DNA of 64,000 nucleotides, taken from contig NZ_CP049867.1 of NCBI RefSeq assembly GCF_011299595.1, positions 1,674,001 to 1,738,000 on the forward strand. The letters run 5' to 3'. Below are positions 8,966-18,159 of the stretch, piece after piece. Made by a program: the position numbers and the translations under genes. The DNA comes from Nocardioides sp. HDW12B (GTDB lineage: Bacteria > Actinomycetota > Actinomycetes > Propionibacteriales > Nocardioidaceae). Each line of letters starts with the position of its first letter. Within the stretch, counting starts at the first letter, position 1. Below the pieces are notes generated by a model. The model worked only from the letters and a program-made list of their open reading frames with translations, made no database searches and was not told the origin of the DNA.

Positions 8966-9058
8966 ATCGCCGGCCTCAGAGAGGCGGCAGGTGCCTAGTC
9001 TGGCGCACGCCCGCTGCCACCGGAGCGGCGGGTACGCCGACGTGTGATCAGCGGCGGG

Positions 9059-9568
9059 TCAACGGTCCTTCGACACGGTGTGGAGCGTGACCTCACGCAG
9101 CTCTCCGGAGTCGGCGACCGCCGTCATGTAGGTGCAATGGGGTTGCCGTCGCCGGTCGGTGGGGGAGCCCGGGTTGAGCAGCCGGAGCCCGGTGGCCGTG
9201 GTCGTGTCCCACGGGATGTGGCTGTGGCCGAACACCAGCACGTCGAGGTCGGGGAACTGCTCGCTGCAGCGACGCTCGCGGCCCTTCGAGTCGCCGGTCT
9301 CGTGGATCACGCCCAACCGCACGCCCTCGACCTCGACCCTCGCGATCTCCGGAAGCCTCTCCCGGAAGGCCCCGTGGTCGTTGTTGCCCCACACGGCCAC
9401 GAGCCGTCGGGCCCGCGACTCGAAATCGTCGAGGAGGGACTCGTCGACCCAGTCACCGGCGTGGATGACCACGTCGGCGGCCTGGACCTCGGCCCACACC
9501 TGCTCGGGCAGCTGTCGTGCGCGCTTGGGGACGTGGGTGTCCGCCACCACCAGGAGCCGAGTCGCCAT
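9059..9568 (-). CDS. YfcE/MJ0936-type metallophosphoesterase
   Basis: A 169-residue calcineurin-like phosphoesterase with all metal-binding motifs: D-T-H (residues 10-12), GDW (38-40), GNND-H (61-65), a His in VIHETGDS, GHSH (114-117), and the family NPGSPT near 132. Such YfcE-type enzymes hydrolyse phosphodiesters with Mn(II), and the physiological substrate is usually unknown. The start is the ATG at 9568, with a weak ribosome site. Confidence 0.88.
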   Translation of the reverse strand: MATRLLVVADTHVPKRARQLPEQVWAEVQAADVVIHAGDWVDESLLDDFESRARRLVAVWGNNDHGAFRERLPEIARVEVEGVRLGVIHETGDSKGRERRCSEQFPDLDVLVFGHSHIPWDTTTATGLRLLNPGSPTDRRRQPHCTYMTAVADSGELREVTLHTVSKDR

Positions 9569-9650
9569 GGCACCAGTGAACAGCCACCGTCAACTCAGCC
9601 GGGTCTCACTGACTGCAACGAACGGAATCCAGCTCACCAGGCGCGTGGTT

Positions 9651-10268
9651 CTACGTCGAGGACTCCTGCTTGCCGAACCAGTAGCCCAAGACCGTCCCTG
9701 CAATCCCTACAACGGGGGCAATGAACTGGGCAAAGTCCTCGGGAGCAATCTCCGAGGATGGACTGAACATCGCGATCATCGGCATCAACACCAACGCAAG
9801 AACCACCAGGAGCAGCACAGTGCTCCGCACTCGATCGTTCTGATACTTGAGCTTCAACTCAAGGCGCATTCTCTCGAGTTCTGCGGCATGCTCCTGCCTC
9901 GTACGCGCTACCTCCGATTCCGCCTGTGCCGCTAGGTTCTTCAGCTTCTCCCGCTCGAGTTCGAATTCATACGAGGTCTGTTGCTTCGTTGCATCGGCAA
10001 CGAGGCGGGCGCCCTTCATCTCGTGCCGCAGTTTCGTCCAGTCGAGTCCAGCACTACTGGCCAACTGAGCCCACTCGGCGAGCCCAGGGGTCGAGAGAAA
10101 CTCGATGACGCCAGGAGCATCCCGATCAGGCTCCCCCTCGAGGCCGCTCACCTCGAGGCGAGCCGCTACGTCGGTGGCCATCGCCTCAGCTGACTCGCTC
10201 GAAGCATCGGTCCCCGACGCGTTGTGACTGTCTTCCCCATCAAGGGGGGTCTCGTCGCTGCTGGCCAT
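9651..10268 (-). CDS. Coiled-coil, two-TM membrane protein, unknown
   Basis: A 205-residue protein. It has an acidic disordered N-terminus (1-50), a short helical region with GLAEWAQLASSAGLDWTKL (63-81), a charged coiled coil at about 95-145 (EFELEREKLKNLAAQAESEV and following), and two hydrophobic segments at about 150-168 and 180-197. The C-terminal GIAGTVLGYWFGKQESS resembles the tail of holin-like phage and accessory membrane proteins. A strong ribosome site (GGTGGAGGTC) precedes the ATG at 10268. Base composition is clearly less GC-rich than the neighbours, suggesting acquisition. Confidence 0.65.
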   Translation of the reverse strand: MASSDETPLDGEDSHNASGTDASSESAEAMATDVAARLEVSGLEGEPDRDAPGVIEFLSTPGLAEWAQLASSAGLDWTKLRHEMKGARLVADATKQQTSYEFELEREKLKNLAAQAESEVARTRQEHAAELERMRLELKLKYQNDRVRSTVLLLVVLALVLMPMIAMFSPSSEIAPEDFAQFIAPVVGIAGTVLGYWFGKQESST

Positions 10269-10540
10269 GACCTCCACCCGTTTCAGAATCCGGGGTGTAT
10301 CCGTCTTCTTCCAGCATGACCAGAACCCCAACACGGTGTCTAGCCCCGCACCTGGGCCCGGAAGGGCTACGACCGGATGCCTAACCGCGGCGTGCCCGTG
10401 CACCGTCGAGCCTCGATGCTGGCTTTCAGATCCGTTTCATGCGCGTCGAGCTGCTGCGCCCCAGCAAGTAACAGGCCACGTTGACGTTGGAGGGTACAGA
10501 AGTGAAGGCTCGCGACGCGGGCCGCGGCGACTATGTCGAT

Positions 10541-11713
10541 TCAACCTCGGTTGCGGCCGAGGTCGTCGTGCGCCTGCACCCACTCCTCGGCAACGACTGC
10601 GGACCCGAGCGACAGCTCGCCGGCCATGACGGTGGCGGCGATGATCTCGGTCAGCTTGCGGACGCCGCCGGCGCCGTAGCACCCGAGCATCTCGAGACAC
10701 TCACGCTGCGTGGCGAGCCCGGTCCCTCCGCCGTACGTCGCGACGATGAGCGACGGCAAGGTGACCGAGGCGTAGTAGTCGCCGTTCGGCAGCAGCTCGG
10801 AGAAGCCGTAGAGCGCCGAGCTCTCGGCGACGTTCGCGACGTCCTGGCCGGTGGCGATGAACATCGCGGTGATGCCGTTCGCCGAGTGCAGCCCGTTGTT
10901 GTTCGTCACCGACATCATCGAGCCGAGCTGGCCGCGCATCCGCGCGTTGAAGAGCTTCTCGGTCGAGACGTTCATGTGCTTCTCGACGAGCGCCGACGGC
11001 AGCGTGATCTCCGCGACGACGCGCTTGCCGCGCGTGTGCAGCATGTTGACGACCGAGGTCTTCTTGTCGGTGGCGAACTGGCCCTCGAGCAGGAAGTGCA
11101 GCTCGGCGGGGTAGTTCTGCTTGATCCACGCGCACGCCGCGAACGTCGCCTTGCCGGTCATGTTCTGCCCGGCCGCGTCGCCGGTGGTGAAGTTGAAGCG
11201 CGTGTAGAGCATCTTCGCCACCGAGAACGTCTGGATGTCGACGAGCTTGCCGCTGCTCGTCGTCTCCTCGGCCGCCGCCGCGACCTGCTCGAAGTGCGCG
11301 TCGAGCCAGTCCTTGAAGTCGCGCATCTCGCGGGCGCTGCCGAAGCTGAACACCGGCGCGCGCTGCATCCGGTCGTCGAGGATCGTCGTCGTCACGCCGC
11401 CGGCCTCGCGGCACAGCTTCATCCCGCGGTTGTACGACGCGACCAGGGTGCCCTCGGTGGTGGCCAGGGGGACGAGGAACTCGCCCTGGGCGTGCTCGCC
11501 GTTGACCAGCAGCGGGCCGGCGACGCCCATCGGCACCTGCGCGACGCCGAAGAAGCTCTCGACGTTGCCGGCCAGCGTGCCCGGGTCCAGCGAGTACGAC
11601 GAGGTGTGCTCGAGCGCCGACCCGGTGTGGGAGCGGATGTGCTGCTGACGGGCCTGGATGGGTTCGGGGGCGTAGTCGTCCTCGCGGTCGCGCGGGATCT
11701 TCAGGTCCGTCAT
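10541..11713 (-). CDS. HMG-CoA reductase (soluble, single-domain)
   Basis: The 390-residue protein has the HMG-CoA reductase catalytic set: Glu87 in TTEG, Lys217/218 in ATDKK, Asp291 in TGQD, and His382 in the C-terminal VQAHDDLGRNR, together with GVAGPLLVNG and GGGTGLATQ. It lacks the eukaryotic membrane domain. The enzyme links HMG-CoA and mevalonate (EC 1.1.1.34 if NADPH-dependent). The usual ENVIG substrate motif is replaced by ESFFG. No other mevalonate-pathway gene is nearby. It lies 40 bases downstream of a GNAT gene that overlaps dhaM, so it may be the last gene of the dha operon. Its own ribosome site is weak. Confidence 0.9.
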   Translation of the reverse strand: MTDLKIPRDREDDYAPEPIQARQQHIRSHTGSALEHTSSYSLDPGTLAGNVESFFGVAQVPMGVAGPLLVNGEHAQGEFLVPLATTEGTLVASYNRGMKLCREAGGVTTTILDDRMQRAPVFSFGSAREMRDFKDWLDAHFEQVAAAAEETTSSGKLVDIQTFSVAKMLYTRFNFTTGDAAGQNMTGKATFAACAWIKQNYPAELHFLLEGQFATDKKTSVVNMLHTRGKRVVAEITLPSALVEKHMNVSTEKLFNARMRGQLGSMMSVTNNNGLHSANGITAMFIATGQDVANVAESSALYGFSELLPNGDYYASVTLPSLIVATYGGGTGLATQRECLEMLGCYGAGGVRKLTEIIAATVMAGELSLGSAVVAEEWVQAHDDLGRNRG

Positions 11714-11753
11714 GGGCTCGACAATGTCAGCGCGGCCGACTTCCCGGAGCCGA

Positions 11754-12347
11754 TCAGGGATTCGCGCCCAGGTGGTGCCGCACGACGCGACGCCGCAGGG
11801 TCGGTGAGTCCACGACCTCGTAGCCGGCCTCGACGAACGCCTGCAGCAGCCCGACCGACGCTTCGTCCCAGATCACGGTCTTCCCCGGCGGCGGCTCCGT
11901 GGGGTAGCCCTCGAGGACGCGGGCGCCCACCTGCTCGCCGTACTCGACGGTGGCGGCGGCCAGCTCGTACATCAGCCCCTGCTTGCGAAACCCGGGGCGT
12001 ACGACGAAGCAGGTCACCGACCAGATGCCCGGTGCCTCGGGGTCCTGGCGCATCCACGGCTTCTTGCGGCTCCAGATCCGGGGGTAGTTCTCCCGCGGCT
12101 CGACGGCGACCCAGCCGGCCGGCTCTCCGTCGACGTACCCGATGAGGCCGGAGGTGGGCCCCGCGGTGCCGCAGGCGGTCTGCTCGATCAGCGCGGCGTC
12201 GCGCTGCTCCTGGGTGGTGTCGCGCCAGATCCAGCCGGGGACCTTGAGGCCCTGGCAGCGGCACTTCCGGGCGCCGCCGGAGTCGAAGACCGCCTCGACG
12301 TCCTCGGTAGTGGCCTCGTTGGCCGCGCGCCAGGTGAACTCGGTCAT
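11754..12347 (-). CDS. GNAT family N-acetyltransferase
   Basis: A 197-residue protein with the GNAT acetyl-CoA binding core: CFVVRPGFRKQGLMYELAAA (the R-x-x-G-x-G/A-like loop) and LLQAFVEAGYEVV near the end. It has an unusual Cys pair (ARKCRCQGLKVPGW) near residues 28-31 and a Trp-rich N-terminal half. Its ATG overlaps the dhaM stop by four bases (ATGA), so it should be translationally coupled to the dihydroxyacetone kinase operon. The substrate is unknown. Confidence 0.8.
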   Translation of the reverse strand: MTEFTWRAANEATTEDVEAVFDSGGARKCRCQGLKVPGWIWRDTTQEQRDAALIEQTACGTAGPTSGLIGYVDGEPAGWVAVEPRENYPRIWSRKKPWMRQDPEAPGIWSVTCFVVRPGFRKQGLMYELAAATVEYGEQVGARVLEGYPTEPPPGKTVIWDEASVGLLQAFVEAGYEVVDSPTLRRRVVRHHLGANP

Positions 12348-13090
12348 GTCGCGGGCTGGTCCTGCTCGAGCTCGCCGAAACCGTCCTCGACCAGGGTGCG
12401 AGCGGTGTCGACCGCTCGCTGCGCGTCGGGCCCGGAGGCCGAGACCGTGATCTCGGACCCCTGCTCGGTGCCGAGCGTCAGCAGCTCCAGCGAGCTCGCT
12501 CCGTCCGCCGTGCGGCCATTCGCGGCGACCACGACCTCTGCGTCGAGCTGGCCGAGCGCGGTGGCCAGCTGGGCCGCCGGCCGGGCGTGCAGCCCGGTGG
12601 GGTTGATGAGCGTGAGCGTGACCGACGCGTGCGTCGGCGACGCGCTGCCGCCCTGGTCGGACGGACCCGGCTCGTCGGGCTCGGGCTCGGGCTCACCGAG
12701 AGCGCTGCGCTTGGGTGTCAGCGCGGCCTCGGCCTCGCGCGCGACCGTGGCGAGGTCGGCGCCGCCGGCGGCGCGTACGACGGCCGCGACCAGGCCCTCG
12801 ACGAGCGGCGCGGGGCTCAGGCGTACCTCGGTCTCGTCGAGACCGGCGAGCTCGATCGCCAGCTCGGCACTCATGACCGCCGACCCGAGGTCCATCAGCA
12901 CGAGCACCCCATCAGGACTTGCGGATTCCGCCAGCGCCTCCGCGACCGCGGTGGCGTCGGTGCCGAGCCCGCCGTCGGCCCCGGCGGCGACCGCGATGGT
13001 CGGGCCGCCGTCGGGCGTCATCTGGGTCGCCAGCTCCACCACCGCGTCGGCCAGAGCACGGCTGTGGGAGACGACCACGATGCCGATCAC
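12344..13090 (-). CDS. dhaM: PTS-dependent dihydroxyacetone kinase phosphotransfer subunit DhaM
   Basis: The 248-residue protein has two phosphocarrier domains. The N-terminal EIIA(Man)-like domain (about 1-125) has its active His9 in VVSHS and the family VLMDLGSAVMSAE segment. The C-terminal HPr domain has its phosphorylatable His168 in TGLHARPAAQ. A proline/glutamate-rich linker (130-155) joins them. The enzyme I-like third domain of E. coli DhaM is absent. It passes phosphate from PEP/EI to ADP bound on DhaL. The start is a GTG at 13090 just after the dhaL stop. Confidence 0.88.
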   Translation of the reverse strand: MIGIVVVSHSRALADAVVELATQMTPDGGPTIAVAAGADGGLGTDATAVAEALAESASPDGVLVLMDLGSAVMSAELAIELAGLDETEVRLSPAPLVEGLVAAVVRAAGGADLATVAREAEAALTPKRSALGEPEPEPDEPGPSDQGGSASPTHASVTLTLINPTGLHARPAAQLATALGQLDAEVVVAANGRTADGASSLELLTLGTEQGSEITVSASGPDAQRAVDTARTLVEDGFGELEQDQPAT

Positions 13091-13118
13091 GGCCGGTCCG
13101 TCAGTTCCGTCAGGTCCG

Positions 13119-13757
13119 TCACGCGACGGCGTCCGCGAGCGCCTCGAGGAGCATCGTGGCCGACGCCGCGCCCGGGTCGGTGTGGCCCTTGCTGCGCTCG
13201 CCGAGGTAGCTCGCGCGACCCTTGCGGGCCTCCATCGGCGTGGTGGCCTCGCGCCCCTGTGCCGCAGCCTCGGCGGCTGCCCGGAGACCGGCGGCGAGGT
13301 CGTCGCCGGCCTCGACCGACGTGGCCAAAGCATCGACCGCCGGGGCGAGCGCGTCGACCATCGTCTTGTCACCCAGCTCGGCCTTGCCGCGGGCGGTGAG
13401 GCCCTCGACGCCGGCCTTGACCATCGCCAGGACGGCCGGTGCGTCGAGGGTCTCGGCGTCCCCGGCCGCGGCCGCGGCCCGGAGGAAGAAGGTGCCGTAG
13501 AGCGGGCCGCTGGCGCCGCCGACCGTGCCGACCAGCTTCATCCCCACCGCCTTGAGCAGGCTCGCCGGAGTGTCGGGCGCCCCGTCGCCCTCGACCAGCG
13601 TCATCACCGCCTCCATGCCGCGGTTCAGGTTCGACCCGTGGTCGGCGTCGCCGATCGCAGCGTCCAGCTCGGTCAGGTAGTCGCGGTGCTCGCGGACCGA
13701 GTCACGGAACGTGCCCAGCCACGCGACGAGCTGGTCCTGGGTCAGCGACGACGTCAC
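13119..13757 (-). CDS. dhaL: Dihydroxyacetone kinase ADP-binding subunit DhaL
   Basis: The 212-residue DhaL has the nucleotide and Mg-binding signature GDADHGSNLNRG (36-47), a TVGGASGPLYGTFF segment, and a late KGRASYLGERSKGHTDPGA. DhaL carries the ADP/ATP cofactor that phosphorylates dihydroxyacetone on DhaK. The GTG at 13757 follows a G-rich ribosome site inside the dhaK stop region. An upstream in-frame GTG at 13772 would overlap dhaK by 13 bases and is the alternative start. Order and spacing indicate a dhaKLM operon. Confidence 0.88.
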   Translation of the reverse strand: MTSSLTQDQLVAWLGTFRDSVREHRDYLTELDAAIGDADHGSNLNRGMEAVMTLVEGDGAPDTPASLLKAVGMKLVGTVGGASGPLYGTFFLRAAAAAGDAETLDAPAVLAMVKAGVEGLTARGKAELGDKTMVDALAPAVDALATSVEAGDDLAAGLRAAAEAAAQGREATTPMEARKGRASYLGERSKGHTDPGAASATMLLEALADAVA

Positions 13758-13759
13758 GC

Positions 13760-14758
13760 TCAGACCCCCCACCGCAGGCCGGGGGTGCTGACCGGGGCGT
13801 CCCAGAGGCGCAGCATCTCCTCGTCGGCGGCCAGCAGGGTGAGCGAGGCGCCGGCCATCTCGAGCGAGGTGATGTAGTTGCCCACCAGGCAGCGGCCCAC
13901 CTCGACGCCGGCGGCCTGGAGCCGAGCCGCCACCTCGTTGTACGTCAGGTAGAGCTCGATGAGCGGGGTGCCGCCCATGCCGTTGAGCAGGACGATCGTG
14001 GGACCTGCGGTGAAGTCGTGGTCGGCCAGCACCGGGTCGACGAGCAGGCGGGCGATCTCGGACGCAGTGGTCATCGGCTCGCGGCGGCGTCCGGGCTCGC
14101 CGTGGATGCCGACGCCGACCTCGATCTCGTCGTCGGGCAGGTCGAACGTCGGCTTGCCCGCCGACGGCACGGTGCAGCTGCTCAGCGCGATGCCCATCGA
14201 GCGGCCGCCGTCGCTGACCCGGTTGGCGAGAGCCTCGACGGCGTCGAGGTCCTGGCCCTCCTCGGCCGCCGCTCCGACGATCTTCTCCAGCAGCACGGTG
14301 ATGCCGACGCCGCGGCGGCCGGCGGTGTAGGTGGAGTCCTCCACGGCGACGTCGTCGCGCGTGACGACCGTGCGTACGTCGACGCCGCCGTCGGCCGCGG
14401 CGAGCTCGCCGGCCATCTCGAAGTTCATGACGTCGCCGGTGTAGTTCTTCACGATGTGCAGCACGCCGGCGCCGCGGTCGACGCTGGTCGTCGCCTCGGC
14501 CATCTGGTCGGGCGTGGGGGACGTGAACACCTCGCCGGCGCAGGCGGCGTCGAGCATGCCCGTTCCGACGAACCCGCCGTGCAGCGGCTCGTGTCCCGAC
14601 CCGCCGCCGGAGATCAGCGCCACCTTCCCGTTGTCCTTGGCCGCGGAGCGGTAGATGATCCGGTTCCCGTGGTCCACCCGCAGCTCGGGGTGGGCCGCCG
14701 CGACGCCGCGAAGCGACTCGGCGAGGACATTGGCAGGATCGTTGATGAGCTTCTTCAC
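13760..14758 (-). CDS. dhaK: Dihydroxyacetone kinase substrate-binding subunit DhaK
   Basis: The 332-residue DhaK has GGGSGHEPLHGGFVG (51-65) and His219 in GVGIHGEPG, the residue that binds dihydroxyacetone as a hemiaminal. Length and motifs match the PEP-dependent (three-subunit) class rather than the ATP-dependent fused type. The start is a GTG at 14758 with GAGGGAG upstream. It is the first gene of a leftward operon dhaK-dhaL-dhaM-GNAT, possibly continuing into the HMG-CoA reductase gene. The product, dihydroxyacetone phosphate, enters glycolysis. Confidence 0.9.
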   Translation of the reverse strand: MKKLINDPANVLAESLRGVAAAHPELRVDHGNRIIYRSAAKDNGKVALISGGGSGHEPLHGGFVGTGMLDAACAGEVFTSPTPDQMAEATTSVDRGAGVLHIVKNYTGDVMNFEMAGELAAADGGVDVRTVVTRDDVAVEDSTYTAGRRGVGITVLLEKIVGAAAEEGQDLDAVEALANRVSDGGRSMGIALSSCTVPSAGKPTFDLPDDEIEVGVGIHGEPGRRREPMTTASEIARLLVDPVLADHDFTAGPTIVLLNGMGGTPLIELYLTYNEVAARLQAAGVEVGRCLVGNYITSLEMAGASLTLLAADEEMLRLWDAPVSTPGLRWGV

Positions 14759-14897
14759 GGGCAGGGCTCCCTCAGCGTGGCGGCGCGCGGTGCGAGCCGC
14801 ACCGGCCCGCCGAGTCTTCGCCGCGGGCGCTCGGCGCGTCAAGGGGTGATCGGCGCCGCCGGTGCGACCGGTGTCGGGGGAGCGGGGGAGTCAACCC

Positions 14898-16625
14898 TCA
14901 GGCGCTGTCCTCGGTCAGCGCCGTGACCGGCAGCCAGTCGGCGCCGAGCAGCTCGCCGAGGTCGACGAGGCCGGAGGTGTCGCCGCCCACGGTGTCAGAG
15001 GCGGCGGCGATCCGCTCGACCATGACTCGGCCGACCTGCTCCTCGACGGTCCCCTCGGCGTAGGCGATGTGCCACGGCGAGACCTGGTGGTCGCGGTGGG
15101 TGCGGCCGGTCACCTGGCGGCCGGCGATGCCGGAGAAGCGGGCCTGGTGGAAGAGACCGACCCGCGGCTCCGTGCTCGCCTGCCGGCCGCCGTCGAGCGT
15201 CTCGCCGGCGTGCAGGCTGATCGAGGCGACGGTGGTGAAGACGCAGACCTTGGCCTGCCCGGTCTGGAAGCGGAGCCGCTCGGCCTCGGGGTCGAAGCGG
15301 TCGCGACCGTAGATCGTGGCGACCTCGATCCCGGAGTCGCGCAGCCGGTCGGCGATCGGGTCGGCGGCGGTCGCGACGAACTCGACCGAGCAGGCCACCT
15401 GCCGCTCCGCCTCGACCTGCTGGGCGATCCACGCGACGGTCGAGTCGACGCGGATGAGCCCGGCCTTCTGCCGGAAGCGCAGCAGCGCGGCCCGACCCCT
15501 CGCGACGTTGCGCCCGCGCCGGGCGATGTCCATCTCGCGGCAGAACGCACCCCACTCCGCCTCGTACGCCGTCCGCTCGGCCGGCGTGAGTGCCACCGGC
15601 ATGCCGGAGATCGGCACTGGCCCCCACGGTGCGGCGCGGTGCAGCATCGCCGGTGGCCGCTCCTCGTCGAGCCAGCCCCTCACGAGCTTGAGGTCAGCCG
15701 CGCGTCGCGCCGGGTCGGTGGTCCACGTCGCGCCGTAGCGTCCGCGCTCGACCCCGACGCCGTGGCGCTCGAGCGAGTCGGCGAACACCTCCGCCGGCTT
15801 CGTCGCCGAGGTCCACTCCTTGATGGGCTCGCCGAGCGTCTGGGCGTAGGCCGGGGCGAGGTAGGGCAGCTCGAGCGGGGTGTGTCCGGGCGTGGCGGTG
15901 GTGGCGATGACGAAAGGCGCCTTGTCGTGCGGTCGTCCGTGGCCGGAGATCCGCGCCCAGAGCTTCCAGCGCTTGGTCGTCGTACGCCGTAGTGCGTGCG
16001 CCTCGTCGGCGATGATCACGTCCCACGTGTGGTCGGTGACCTTCTCGAGCCGGTCCCACGTGATGACGACCCACTCGAGGCCGTCGCTGCCGAGCGCGGC
16101 GATGGTGCGGCACCAGTGGCCGATGGTGATGGCGGCGGGCCGGTCGGCGACGACGAGCACGCGCTGTGCGCCGCGGAGGTCGCCGACCGCGCTCGCTCCC
16201 AGCACCGCGGAGATGGTCTTGCCGACGCCCGGCTCGTCGGCGAGCAGGAACAGCCGTCCGCCGGCCTCGGCACACGCGGCGATCGCGTCGGCAGCCTCGT
16301 ACTGGAGCTGGCGCGGCTCGAGTGCGTCGGTCCCCTCGGGGTCGGGCGTCCGGTCGTCGGGGTTGAGGGTGTTCTCGATGAAGCGGCCGAGCGTGTAGGG
16401 CCCGGGGGAGTACGGCGCCAGGTGCGCCGGCAGGGATCGCCCGACGTAGAGGTGGGTCTTGACGGCCGGGTGCCAGGCGGCGCCGTCGACCTGGGTGCCG
16501 TAGGGAACGTCGAGCACCCACAGCCGCTCGCCCGGACCGGCGACCGGCAGCGGCCGTGGCTGTCGCGTGCCGCTCCGACGTGGCGCGCTGCGTCGACGGT
16601 TGCTGGATCGTCGAGGACTGGCCAC
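14898..16625 (-). CDS. SNF2-like DEAH helicase/ATPase
   Basis: A 575-residue superfamily 2 ATPase with Walker A in ADEPGVGKTIS (about 130-140), Walker B DEAH at 207-210, a motif III-like IATTATPGHT, and a C-terminal half with FTTVASISLHAGET and a motif VI-like GRQVTGRTHRDHQ. The N-terminal 25 residues are very basic. The family is related to SNF2/DEAD helicases found singly in actinomycete chromosomes and phages. The role (DNA repair, recombination or translocation) is unknown. It is divergent from the aminotransferase gene, with 93 bases between. Confidence 0.8.
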   Translation of the reverse strand: MASPRRSSNRRRSAPRRSGTRQPRPLPVAGPGERLWVLDVPYGTQVDGAAWHPAVKTHLYVGRSLPAHLAPYSPGPYTLGRFIENTLNPDDRTPDPEGTDALEPRQLQYEAADAIAACAEAGGRLFLLADEPGVGKTISAVLGASAVGDLRGAQRVLVVADRPAAITIGHWCRTIAALGSDGLEWVVITWDRLEKVTDHTWDVIIADEAHALRRTTTKRWKLWARISGHGRPHDKAPFVIATTATPGHTPLELPYLAPAYAQTLGEPIKEWTSATKPAEVFADSLERHGVGVERGRYGATWTTDPARRAADLKLVRGWLDEERPPAMLHRAAPWGPVPISGMPVALTPAERTAYEAEWGAFCREMDIARRGRNVARGRAALLRFRQKAGLIRVDSTVAWIAQQVEAERQVACSVEFVATAADPIADRLRDSGIEVATIYGRDRFDPEAERLRFQTGQAKVCVFTTVASISLHAGETLDGGRQASTEPRVGLFHQARFSGIAGRQVTGRTHRDHQVSPWHIAYAEGTVEEQVGRVMVERIAAASDTVGGDTSGLVDLGELLGADWLPVTALTEDSA

Positions 16626-16718
16626 GCTCGGACGCTATCGAGGTCTCGCGCTGGTGGCGGGTTGCCTCGCCCACGCGGGCCTCGATGCCGTGCGGACGAG
16701 ATCGGCTAGGTTCCGGGC

Positions 16719-18017
16719 ATGGCTGATGCTCTCGACGCGGCGCTCGTCGACGCGGTGCGGCGCTACGTCGAGAGCAACCCGGAGAGCGCGCGGCTGGCGC
16801 GGGCGGCGTCGGAGGTGCTGCCGGGCGGCAACACCCGGTCCGTGTTACACACCGATCCGTTCGGCGTCCGCGTCATCGGCGCCGAGGGGGCCGTGCTGAC
16901 CACAGCCGACGGTGCTCGGGTCGTGGACCTGCTCGGTGACTACTCGGCGGGGTTGCTAGGGCACAGCTCGGTCGTCGCCGACGCGGTGCAGGACGTGCTG
17001 CGCCGCGGCTGGGGCTACGGCGCGATGAGCGAGCCCGAGACGGAGTTCGCTCGCGCTCTGGTCGACCGGTTCGCCTCGATCGACCAGGTGCGGTTCACCA
17101 ACTCCGGCAGCGAGGCCAACCTGATGGCGGTGCTGACCGCCCGCCACGTCACCGGTCGCGACCGGATCGTCGTCTTCGAGGGCGCCTACCACGGTGGCCC
17201 GATGACGTTCCTGCCCGGCAGCGAGCCGCTGCGGGTGCCCTTCACCTTCAGCACGCTGCCCTACAACGACGTCGCGGCGGTGCAGGCCGAGCTCGCGGAG
17301 CGCGGGGAGGAGATCGCCTGCGTCCTCGTCGAGCCGATGCTGGGCGCGGGTGGCTGCATCCCCGCGACGGTCGAGTTCCTGGCGGGCATCCGGCAGGCGA
17401 CTCGGGAGCGTGGCGCGCTGATGGTGATGGACGAGGTGATGACGTCCCGGCTCGCGGTGGGCGGGGCTCAGGAGGTGTACGGCGTCGAGGCCGACCTGAC
17501 CGTGTTGGGGAAGTACTTCGGAGGCGGGTTCTCCTTCGGCGCCTTCGGCGGCTCGCGCGACGTGATGGCGGCCTTCGACCCGGCGCGTGGCGGGTTGACG
17601 CACGGCGGCACCTTCAACAACAACGCGTTCACCATGGCCGTCGGGCCCGTCGTCGCTGGTCTCCTCGACGCCGAGACCCTGGCCGAGCTCAACGGGCGGG
17701 GTGACGACCTGCGAGAGCACCTCTCGCAGGCCCTGGCGCCGGTGGGGTTCTGCGTGACCGGGACCGGCTCCATGATGACGATCCACCCGACGCCCGGCCC
17801 CGTGGCCCGGTGGTCCGACCTGGCAGGTGTCGACCCTCGGTGGCGGCGCCTGCTGTTCCTGGACCTGCTCGACCGGGGCTTCTACATCGCCGAACGCGGC
17901 TACCTGGCCCTCAGCCTCGCGGTGAGCGGCGACGAACTCGACGCCTTCGTCGAAGCGGCCAGAGCCTCCGCCGCAGCGTACCGCGAGGTGGCCGAAGCCG
18001 AGGCGCTCAGCCGCTAG
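16719..18017 (+). CDS. Class III (PLP-dependent) aminotransferase, GSAM-like
   Basis: The 432-residue enzyme belongs to the class III aminotransferases closest to the glutamate-1-semialdehyde aminomutase type. It has NSGSEANLMAVLTAR (128-142), the PLP-binding D238-E-V, and the Schiff-base Lys265 in LTVLGKYFGGGFSFGAFGG. It is unlikely to be the tetrapyrrole HemL because no heme genes are nearby. The next gene in the same direction is an aldehyde dehydrogenase, so a pair that turns an amino compound into a semialdehyde and then an acid is a reasonable inference. Confidence 0.85.
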   Translation: MADALDAALVDAVRRYVESNPESARLARAASEVLPGGNTRSVLHTDPFGVRVIGAEGAVLTTADGARVVDLLGDYSAGLLGHSSVVADAVQDVLRRGWGYGAMSEPETEFARALVDRFASIDQVRFTNSGSEANLMAVLTARHVTGRDRIVVFEGAYHGGPMTFLPGSEPLRVPFTFSTLPYNDVAAVQAELAERGEEIACVLVEPMLGAGGCIPATVEFLAGIRQATRERGALMVMDEVMTSRLAVGGAQEVYGVEADLTVLGKYFGGGFSFGAFGGSRDVMAAFDPARGGLTHGGTFNNNAFTMAVGPVVAGLLDAETLAELNGRGDDLREHLSQALAPVGFCVTGTGSMMTIHPTPGPVARWSDLAGVDPRWRRLLFLDLLDRGFYIAERGYLALSLAVSGDELDAFVEAARASAAAYREVAEAEALSR

Positions 18018-18159
18018 ACCCGACGTAGCAGGGGCACGGCGAGTGGGCCTGTCTGTGATGACCCAGGTCGGTGAACCGGCGTACCCCGGCTGTTGCCACG
18101 CTGGGGCTGCGCGCCGTTGACTGACCTCGACACCTCACTTCGCGCCAGGAGCTACACAG

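Noticed and set aside
13130-14842. ATP-dependent single-chain dihydroxyacetone kinase
   Set aside because: DhaK and DhaL are separate genes and DhaM with an HPr domain follows, so the PEP-dependent type fits.
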